From contig JAEXQJ010000352.1 of the NCBI GenBank assembly GCA_023438785.1, positions 1-9,299 of the forward strand: a DNA stretch of 9,299 nucleotides. Direction: 5' to 3'. Positions 1 to 4,950 of the stretch are shown piece by piece. The first letter of the stretch is position 1. Every line of letters begins with the position of its first letter. The translations under genes were made by a program, and so were the position numbers. The notes beneath the pieces were generated by a model. It saw only the letters and a program-made list of their open reading frames with translations. It was not told where the DNA came from and did not search any database. This stretch comes from Pseudomonadota bacterium (GTDB lineage Bacteria > Myxococcota_A > Polyangia > Fen-1088).

Positions 1-2
1 CG

Positions 3-16
3 CGCGCCTGAGCGCG
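3..16 (-). terminator. Possible hairpin downstream of the RRM gene
   Basis: Arms CGCGC (3-7) and GCGCG (12-16) form a five-base-pair hairpin with a four-base loop, about 26 bases past the stop codon of the RRM gene in its reading direction. There is no T-run after it. Short GC palindromes are common at this composition, so this is only a candidate end of transcript. The rest of 1-42 shows nothing recognisable. Confidence 0.2.
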
Positions 17-42
17 GGGGCCTTCCTGCCTGGCTTGGGGTG

Positions 43-393
43 CTACCAGCGACCGCCGCGGCCGCCACCGCCGCCGAAGCCACCACGGCCATGGCCGCCG
101 CCGTGGCCGCCGCGACCACCCCCGCCGCCACCGCCGCCGCCACCGGTGCGCTCGCGCGCCTCGCTGACGTTCATGGCGCGGCCCTGGACCTCGCGGCCGT
201 TCAGATTCTTGATGGCGTTGGACGCCTCGTCGTCCGTCGACATCTCGACGAAGGCGAAGCCGCGCGGCCGGCCGGTCTCGCGATCGAGGACCAGTTTGAC
301 CTCGGCCACGTTGCCGCTCTCCGCGAAGACATCGCGCAGATCAGCCTCGGTTACGCTGTAGGACAGGTTGCCCACGTACAGCCTCTTGCTCAT
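43..393 (-). CDS. Glycine-rich RRM RNA-binding protein
   Basis: A 116-residue cytoplasmic single-RRM protein that probably binds single-stranded RNA and acts in post-transcriptional control, like the small Rbp proteins of cyanobacteria and myxobacteria. The RRM fills residues 3-80. RNP2 reads LYVGNL (5-10) and RNP1 reads RGFAFVEM (44-51), with the usual aromatic residues at F46 and F48; the last RNP1 position is Met rather than Phe/Tyr. From residue 84 the tail is almost all Gly with scattered Arg, His and Phe: ten consecutive Gly, then RGG-like units, ending in Trp. Such tails give weak, flexible RNA or protein contacts. The ATG at 393 is chosen because a GAGGAGAAGAGGAA purine tract sits just upstream and the RRM begins at once; the reading frame runs open to 678 but the extra part has no domain. 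It stands alone, 220 bp from the kinase gene on the same strand. Family call is firm; RNA targets are unknown. Confidence 0.93.
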   Translation of the reverse strand: MSKRLYVGNLSYSVTEADLRDVFAESGNVAEVKLVLDRETGRPRGFAFVEMSTDDEASNAIKNLNGREVQGRAMNVSEARERTGGGGGGGGGGRGGHGGGHGRGGFGGGGGRGGRW

Positions 394-613
394 TTCCTCT
401 TCTCCTCGCACTTCGTTCAGTGGACGGTGCCGCGGTCCACGCGCCTGCCCTTGCGGGCCAACTGCGTCCCAATGCGCTTCGCTAACCGGAACGCCGCAGG
501 CGTTTTCGAGGCCGTGGCAGAACGGAAACGACGTGAAAAGGACTGCCGCGGACGATACCCGGACACAGGGGCAAGTCCACACAAACTTTCTAAATGCACA
601 GCGTCGATGCGGG
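394..613 (-). other. Intergenic region between kinase and RRM genes
   Basis: No convincing gene. Reading on the minus strand towards the RRM gene it holds: an AT-rich patch (about 583-598) just after the kinase stop codon; a small hairpin with six-base arms AACGCC/GGCGTT and a three-base loop (490-504); a sigma54-like site (457-471, listed separately); and a dyad TGGAC-N9-GTCCA (421-439), which would lie in the RNA leader if transcription began near 445. Neither the hairpin nor the AT patch looks like a complete rho-independent terminator. The last 15 bases hold the RRM ribosome-binding site. Confidence 0.5.
457..471 (-). promoter_or_regulatory. Candidate sigma54 (-24/-12) promoter of the RRM gene
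   Basis: On the minus strand the site reads TGGGACGCAGTTGGC. Against the consensus TGGCACG-N4-TTGC it matches nine of eleven positions, with GG and GC exactly ten bases apart; the mismatches are at positions 4 and 13. The predicted start is near 445, giving a leader of about 52 bases. The base after the -12 GC is not A/T. RRM genes are not known to be typical sigma54 targets, so confidence is limited. Confidence 0.33.
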
Positions 614-1951
614 CTATTCCCCAGATCGACGCACGCGGTCCGCCAAGGCCATGATGAATGCGCCGAACCACGAATCACGGCCCAGACCCTCCTCGATCAT
701 TTTGTGCGTGACCACGCGGGCGTCGACTTCGGTCATGGCTTCCACGGTGCATGCGCGTGGGCCAGGCGAGAATACGACTTCCTCCCCGAAGACACTGCCG
801 GCACCCAATTCACGCAGGGTGCTGCATGTGCCCTCGCGCGCCGTGTACGCCACACAGGTTCCCTTCTCGATGACGTAGGCGGAATCGCCTTGTTCCCCTT
901 CCGTGACGATGCGCTCGCCCGCAGCGAAGGTCCGCAGGGGGAAGGTCAGCTTGCCCTGCAAGAAGGCCTCGACCTCGCGTTTGAGGTCCACCGCACTGGC
1001 GTAGCGTGCTGCGGGATCGAGGGCCAACGCGCGCATGGCGATGTGACAGATGCGGGCCGGCAAGGGTGTGCCGCGGGGTGAGCGGGGCAGGGGCGGCATG
1101 TCGCCGTTGCGTGCCTTTTCGAGCACCTCGTTGAGCGTGTCGGCCAGGTACGGGGGACGGCCGGACAGGATGGCGTAGAGCACGGCACCAAGTCCGAAGA
1201 CGTCGGTCCGTTCGGTAACCACCCCGGCTGTGCCCATGGCTTGCTCGGGCGACATGTACGAGGGTGAGCCGATGACCCCGGAGACCAGGGCTCCGGCGGC
1301 GTCGGGCGATACGGCCACCGAGGGAGCGCCGCCCGGCGTCTCGCTGATGAGGCGCGACAGGCCCCAGTCCATGAGGTACACGGCCCCAAAATCCTCGACG
1401 ATGATGTTCTCGGGTTTCATGTCGAGGTGGAGCACGCCGCGGCTGTGCGCGAAGGCCACGGCGTCGCAGACCTTGAGGAACGCGCCCAGCATGTCGCGCA
1501 AGGTCTCGGGCGGAGCGGGCGCGCTGTGCGCGGAGATGATCCAGTCGGCCAGCGTGCGCCCGCGCACCAGGCGCATGGTGAAGTAACTGGCGCCGTCAGG
1601 GTCGAGCACCAAATCGTGAACCGGCACGATGTTGGGGTGGTCGAGTTGGGCTTGGATCTGCGCCTCGGCCATGAAGCGCTTCACGTACCTGGGATCGCTG
1701 GCCAGGCCGGGGGCTAGCACCTTCAGAGCCACCTCGCGCAGCAGGGTGCGATCGCGAGCCCCGTGCACGCTGCCCATGCCTCCCGCGCCCACCCGTCCTT
1801 GGTATTCGAAACGGCCGGCCTTGTCGAAGGCAAAGGCGCGGTTGTCGGGACGGGCCGAGACGTCGGGCTGAGTGGGGCGCTCGGGACAGGTCACCTGGGA
1901 CGTTGTGCGGCCCTGAACCTCTGCGACTCTGTCCCGGCCCCGACCGCGCAT
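614..1951 (-). CDS. Ser/Thr protein kinase with C-terminal cyclic-nucleotide-binding domain
   Basis: A 445-residue soluble Hanks-type kinase with no membrane segment. The kinase domain is about 50-332: Gly loop GRVGAGGMGSV (52-62), ATP-site Lys77, helix-C Glu96, catalytic loop HLDMKPEN (175-182; base Asp177, Asn182), DWG (195-197, a DFG variant common in bacterial kinases) and SPE (234-236). All catalytic residues are present, but Arg of HRD is Leu176, so this is a non-RD kinase. The loop between DWG and SPE is long (about 198-233). Residues about 335-440 form a cNMP-binding beta-roll with a phosphate-binding cassette: FGE (388-390), then PRACTV (398-403, Arg399). It probably phosphorylates Ser/Thr targets under cAMP or cGMP control. 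The ATG at 1951 is the first in-frame start outside the regulator gene; its ribosome-binding site is weak, and a later GTG is possible. It is divergent from the NtrC-type regulator gene across 153 bp. Ligand and substrates are unknown. Confidence 0.9.
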   Translation of the reverse strand: MRGRGRDRVAEVQGRTTSQVTCPERPTQPDVSARPDNRAFAFDKAGRFEYQGRVGAGGMGSVHGARDRTLLREVALKVLAPGLASDPRYVKRFMAEAQIQAQLDHPNIVPVHDLVLDPDGASYFTMRLVRGRTLADWIISAHSAPAPPETLRDMLGAFLKVCDAVAFAHSRGVLHLDMKPENIIVEDFGAVYLMDWGLSRLISETPGGAPSVAVSPDAAGALVSGVIGSPSYMSPEQAMGTAGVVTERTDVFGLGAVLYAILSGRPPYLADTLNEVLEKARNGDMPPLPRSPRGTPLPARICHIAMRALALDPAARYASAVDLKREVEAFLQGKLTFPLRTFAAGERIVTEGEQGDSAYVIEKGTCVAYTAREGTCSTLRELGAGSVFGEEVVFSPGPRACTVEAMTEVDARVVTHKMIEEGLGRDSWFGAFIMALADRVRRSGE

Positions 1952-1967
1952 GGTGTCTGCCGCCCCG

Positions 1968-1986
1968 CTCTCGTTGAATTCGAGAG
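1968..1986. repeat. Dyad CTCTCG-N7-CGAGAG between divergent kinase and regulator genes
   Basis: Two perfect six-base inverted arms, CTCTCG (1968-1973) and CGAGAG (1981-1986), are separated by seven bases. The dyad is centred about 105 bp upstream of the predicted start of the regulator gene, where an NtrC-type activator often binds, and lies close to the predicted start of the kinase gene. Binding by the neighbouring Fis-type HTH protein is inference only. Confidence 0.35.
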
Positions 1987-1994
1987 GGTATACT

Positions 1995-2009
1995 GCAAGG
2001 CTTGTTCCC
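1995..2009 (-). promoter_or_regulatory. Weak candidate sigma54 promoter of the kinase gene
   Basis: On the minus strand the site reads GGGAACAAGCCTTGC. GG and GC have the exact ten-base spacing, TTGC is intact and is followed by A, and eight of eleven consensus positions match. The predicted start near 1983 gives a leader of about 32 bases to the ATG at 1951. By itself it is within what chance could give. A TATACC -10-like hexamer lies just downstream on the same strand, but without a -35. Confidence 0.3.
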
Positions 2010-2055
2010 TGCGGGATGGACAGCGCGACCCTCGCGAAGGGGACCGTTCCGAAGT

Positions 2056-2070
2056 TGGCGCACGAATTGC
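2056..2070 (+). promoter_or_regulatory. Candidate sigma54 promoter of the NtrC-type regulator gene
   Basis: TGGCGCACGAATTGC matches the -24/-12 consensus TGGCACG-N4-TTGC at nine of eleven positions; only positions 5 and 7 differ. The -24 TGGC and the -12 TTGC are both intact. The predicted start is near 2082, leaving a 23-base leader that contains the ribosome-binding site AAAGGGA (2091-2097). Position and sequence fit a real promoter well. Confidence 0.58.
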
Positions 2071-2104
2071 GTACACAGCGAGCCGCGATGAAAGGGATAT
2101 GGCC

Positions 2105-3499
2105 ATGAAGGGGAGAGTGTTGGTGGTGGACGACGATTCGGATTCCCGGGCTGCGCTGGCCGAGGCGCTGCGGGAAGAAGGCTACTCGGTCGAGACGGCC
2201 GCTGATGGATTCAAGGCGCTGGGCAAGCTGGCGGAGTTCACGCCCGATCTGGTGCTGACGGACCTCAAGATGCCGGGGATGGACGGCGTGGAGCTGCTGA
2301 AGAAGGTTCGTGCCGAGAATCACGACCTGGCGGTGGTGGTCACCACGGCCTTCGCCGGCGTGGACAGCGCGGTGGCGACCTTGAAAGAAGGGGCAGCCGA
2401 TTACCTGACCAAGCCCCTCGATCTCAATGAGCTGTCGCACGTGTTGGGGCGCGAGATGGATCGCCTGCGCTTGCGCCGCGAGGCGGGCATGCTGCGCGCC
2501 CGTTTGGCCGAGCGCTACAGTTTCGACAACGTGATCGGCAGTGCCCCGCCCATGCAGAACGTGCTGAAGACCGTGGCCCAGGTGGCGGGATCGCGCGCCA
2601 CGGTGCTCATCACGGGCGAGCCGGGAACGGGAAAGGAGCTCCTGGCCACGGCCATGCACGAGCACAGCTCGCGCGCCAAAGGGCCCTTCGTGAAGCTGCA
2701 CTGTTCGGCGCTCGGTGAGCCGCTCCTGGAGGCTGAGCTGTTTGGCCACGAGGCGGGCGCCGTGCCGGGCTCGTCGGGGCGGCGCGACGGAAGGCTGTCG
2801 CACGCCAACGGCGGCACCCTGTTTCTCGACGAAATCGGCGAGATTTCGCCCACCGCACAGGTGAAGCTGCTGCGTTTTCTGCAGGAACACACCTTCGAAC
2901 GGGTGGGCAGCAGCGAGGGCATGAACGTGGACGTACGAATCATCGCGGCCAGCGATCGCAACCTGCGCGACGACGTGGCGCGCGGGCGCTTCCGCGAGGA
3001 TCTGTACTACCGGCTCAACGTCATCAACATCGAGCTGCCGCCCTTGCGTGAGCGCTCGTCGGACATCCCTGTGTTGGCCATGCATTTTCTGCGCAAGTAC
3101 GCGGGGGAGAACAACAAGACGCTGGAGGGCTTCTCGGACGAGGCCCTGCAGCGCCTGACCGAGTACCAGTGGCCGGGCAACGTGCGCGAGTTGGAGAACG
3201 CCATCGAGCACGCGGTGGTCCTGGCGTCAGGAACGCGCATCACCTCGGTGGAGCTGCCCCCCAGCGTGGGGGCGGCGGCCAGCGTGGGCATGGGCATCCG
3301 CATCCCCGGATCCAAGATGGACGACATCGAGCGCCACGCCATCATGAAGACCCTGGAGGCCACGCGCGGCTCCACCACCAAGGCCGCGGAGATCCTGGGC
3401 ATGAGCGTGCGTACCATCCAGTACCGTCTGCAGCAGTACCACAGCGCCCCGAAGAGCGAGGTGCGCGCGCCCGCTCTGGCCCCCAAGCGGCCCGACTAG
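2105..3499 (+). CDS. NtrC-family response regulator (receiver-AAA+-Fis HTH) with degenerate GAFTGA loop
   Basis: A 464-residue DNA-binding regulator. The receiver (1-120) is complete: acidic pair D9-D10, phosphoacceptor D53 in LTDLKMPG, T81 and K103. The AAA+ domain (about 141-375) has Walker A GEPGTGKE (171-178), Walker B GGTLFLDE (236-243), the FREDLYYRL arginine segment (296-304) and sensor-2 WPGNVREL (356-363). A Fis-type helix-turn-helix closes the protein (about 408-446), followed by an Ala/Pro-rich tail. The sigma54-contacting loop, normally GAFTGA, reads GAVPGS (218-223): Phe to Val, Thr to Pro and Ala to Ser, with no change in length. In the family the Phe and Thr are needed to remodel sigma54 holoenzyme. 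The ATG at 2105 is preferred over the one at 2099 because AAAGGGA lies seven bases before it. It is divergent from the kinase gene. No histidine kinase gene is visible nearby, so its phosphodonor is unknown. Confidence 0.94.
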   Translation: MKGRVLVVDDDSDSRAALAEALREEGYSVETAADGFKALGKLAEFTPDLVLTDLKMPGMDGVELLKKVRAENHDLAVVVTTAFAGVDSAVATLKEGAADYLTKPLDLNELSHVLGREMDRLRLRREAGMLRARLAERYSFDNVIGSAPPMQNVLKTVAQVAGSRATVLITGEPGTGKELLATAMHEHSSRAKGPFVKLHCSALGEPLLEAELFGHEAGAVPGSSGRRDGRLSHANGGTLFLDEIGEISPTAQVKLLRFLQEHTFERVGSSEGMNVDVRIIAASDRNLRDDVARGRFREDLYYRLNVINIELPPLRERSSDIPVLAMHFLRKYAGENNKTLEGFSDEALQRLTEYQWPGNVRELENAIEHAVVLASGTRITSVELPPSVGAAASVGMGIRIPGSKMDDIERHAIMKTLEATRGSTTKAAEILGMSVRTIQYRLQQYHSAPKSEVRAPALAPKRPD

Positions 3500-3546
3500 C
3501 TCGACCGCGCCCACGATCTGGCGTGCGCGGCAGAGCCCGACCCACG

Positions 3547-3579
3547 CCGTCGGCGCCCTCGGAAACCGGGGGCGCACGG
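3547..3579 (+). terminator. Strong hairpin after the regulator gene (terminator or operator dyad)
   Basis: Arms GCGCCCTCGG (3553-3562) and CCGGGGGCGC (3566-3575) pair over ten positions with one T-G wobble around an AAA loop. CCGT (3547-3550) and ACGG (3576-3579) extend the stem past a two-base bulge. It begins 48 bases after the regulator stop codon. There is no T-run, so it may end transcription by another route. As a DNA dyad it is centred about 97 bp upstream of the predicted lipoprotein gene start, so it could instead be an activator site. Confidence 0.45.
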
Positions 3580-3583
3580 TCGC

Positions 3584-3609
3584 TCCGGTGCCGTGTTCCG
3601 GTGTCGTGC
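3584..3609 (+). repeat. Tandem 13-base direct repeat upstream of the lipoprotein promoter
   Basis: TCCGGTGCCGTGT (3584-3596) is followed directly by TCCGGTGTCGTGC (3597-3609), identical at 11 of 13 positions. The pair lies about 51-77 bp upstream of the predicted start from the sigma54-like promoter at 3635-3649. A period near 13 puts successive units on slightly rotated helix faces. It could be a regulator-binding site or a chance duplication. Confidence 0.45.
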
Positions 3610-3634
3610 GCAGGGGTTGCAGCGCTTGCGGCTC

Positions 3635-3649
3635 TGGCATGTCCCATGC
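3635..3649 (+). promoter_or_regulatory. Candidate sigma54 promoter of the lipoprotein-glmS unit
   Basis: TGGCATGTCCCATGC matches the -24/-12 consensus at nine of eleven positions (mismatches at 6 and 12) and is followed by T as expected. The predicted start near 3661 gives a 22-base leader, almost the same geometry as the site before the regulator gene. The leader retains the ribosome-binding site GGAGGGGGAAG (3670-3680). Confidence 0.55.
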
Positions 3650-3682
3650 TCATTCTGGGCTTCGGAATTGGAGGGGGAAGCC

Positions 3683-4930
3683 ATGGTGGTCGTGGGAAAG
3701 AAGAGCTGGTTTGGAGTGATGGCGTTAGCGTTGGCCGCGGGGTGTGGTGGCGACGACAACGGGAACGGCAACGCGGATAGCGCGACGGACGGCACCGCGC
3801 GGGACGGCGCTGCCGTGGACCGATTGTCGCCCGAGGAGATCGCGACCAACACCTGTGGCGTGATCCGGCGCATGACCCTGACCGACGCGGCGGGTGCTTC
3901 CATCACGCCCGCCATAGTCTGGGATGGTAACGCCTTCGTGGTGGTGTGGAGCGATGCGCGCAGCGGGACGCCGGACATCTTCATGACCCTGGTGAACCCG
4001 GATGGCTCGCGCGCGGGTAGCGCCACGGACATGCTGGTGGCGCACACCTTGTACGCGTCCATAAATCCACGCGTGTCACCTCTCGGTAACTCGCGTTACC
4101 TGTTGGTGTGGGAAAACTGCGCGGGGACGGATTGTGCAGCTGGTAGTTCGGTGGGGCGCGTGCTGGTGGACGGCAGCGGACAGGCCTTGGTGCCGGTGGG
4201 CGAGCTGACCCCTCTGGCAGTCGTGCAGCGCCGACCCTACGTGACCTCAGGCTTCGGCCTCAGCTACGTGGCGTACCGCGATGTGGTGGGCGTCAACACG
4301 GTGGCGCGGGTGGTGCCTCTGGACGCCAACGGGGCACCCACCGGCGACGGCGCCGTGTTTGGCGGCGACAACTCGGGCCATTACCCGTTCATCACGGCGG
4401 CCAATGGCACGCTGGCCCTCATTTCCTCGCGCGGCATCGGGCAGACCGACGTCGTTTTCGACCTGCTCGACCAGAACCTGGCCGTCACACGCGAGTTGGT
4501 GGTTCGCCAGGGCACGCGCCAGGCCACCAATCCGGTGGCTCAGTGGAACGGGGACGGTTGGATCCTGGCCTGGGAAGACCAAGATTCAGGCGACGTGCTG
4601 ATCCAGGAGACCGCGACGACGGCCGACGCCTCGAGCGCGGTGCAGCCGCGCATCGTGGACAACGGCAATAGCAACTGGCCCATGCTGGCCTCCGACGGCA
4701 AGGACACGGTCATCGCGTACTACGGCTTCCCGGCGGATGCGCAGGCCTTCGTGGCGCGCGTGGATCGCTCGGGCCAGCAGGTCGGCACCCCCGTGCAGAT
4801 CAGTCAGACGGGCGGGCGGGCGCGCTATCCGTCGATCGCCTACTCGGGCAACACGGACGATGGCTTCGGCACGGTCTGGCAGGACGAGAAGAGCGGTGAA
4901 GTGGTCTATGCCCAGGTGGTCTGCCGGTAG
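3683..4930 (+). CDS. Secreted lipoprotein with seven beta-propeller-like repeats
   Basis: A 415-residue protein of unknown function. Residues 1-20 are a lipoprotein signal: GKK, a hydrophobic stretch, then LAAG before Cys21. An acidic low-complexity linker follows (22-46, rich in Gly, Asp, Asn), so it is probably anchored in the outer membrane. The rest is seven repeats of about 49-56 residues, beginning near P76, P129, P185, P235, P284, P333 and P383. The repeats show a Pro-hydrophobic start, a D/N-G turn and a [VL]xW or equivalent strand, as in VVVWSDARSG and ILAWEDQDSG. This resembles a seven-bladed propeller. Cys58 before repeat 1 and Cys414 at the end could form a disulfide closing the ring; Cys146 and Cys151 may form another. 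No catalytic motif is seen; a binding role is likely. The ATG at 3683 is chosen for its strong ribosome-binding site and the signal peptide; an in-frame ATG at 3593 lies upstream of the promoter. glmS follows 20 bp later. Confidence 0.85.
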   Translation: MVVVGKKSWFGVMALALAAGCGGDDNGNGNADSATDGTARDGAAVDRLSPEEIATNTCGVIRRMTLTDAAGASITPAIVWDGNAFVVVWSDARSGTPDIFMTLVNPDGSRAGSATDMLVAHTLYASINPRVSPLGNSRYLLVWENCAGTDCAAGSSVGRVLVDGSGQALVPVGELTPLAVVQRRPYVTSGFGLSYVAYRDVVGVNTVARVVPLDANGAPTGDGAVFGGDNSGHYPFITAANGTLALISSRGIGQTDVVFDLLDQNLAVTRELVVRQGTRQATNPVAQWNGDGWILAWEDQDSGDVLIQETATTADASSAVQPRIVDNGNSNWPMLASDGKDTVIAYYGFPADAQAFVARVDRSGQQVGTPVQISQTGGRARYPSIAYSGNTDDGFGTVWQDEKSGEVVYAQVVCR

Positions 4931-4950
4931 CGCGCGGAGGTCGATCGTCG

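Noticed and set aside
490..504. Hairpin AACGCC-N3-GGCGTT as a kinase-gene terminator
   Set aside because: It lies over 100 bases after the kinase stop codon, and its T-run faces the plus strand, which carries no gene here.
614..1951. Pseudokinase, because of HLD and DWG in place of HRD and DFG
   Set aside because: Lys77, Glu96, Asp177, Asn182 and Asp195 are all retained, and DWG is frequent in active bacterial kinases.
1989..1994. TATACT as a sigma70 -10 box for the regulator gene
   Set aside because: No -35 at suitable distance (TTGAAT at 1974-1979 is only nine bases away), and the sigma54-like site is better placed.
1763..2104. Plus-strand extension of the regulator upstream of 2105
   Set aside because: It overlaps the kinase gene antisense and would contain the sigma54-like promoter. 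The receiver begins right after the ATG at 2105, which has a good ribosome-binding site.
1952..3211. Minus-strand open frame that extends the kinase N-terminus across the regulator gene
   Set aside because: It lies antisense to a clearly coding receiver-AAA+ gene and has no domain. The kinase fold begins near residue 50 from the ATG at 1951.
4931..4950. glmS ribozyme
   Set aside because: Only 20 bases separate the genes, far too short for the ribozyme fold.
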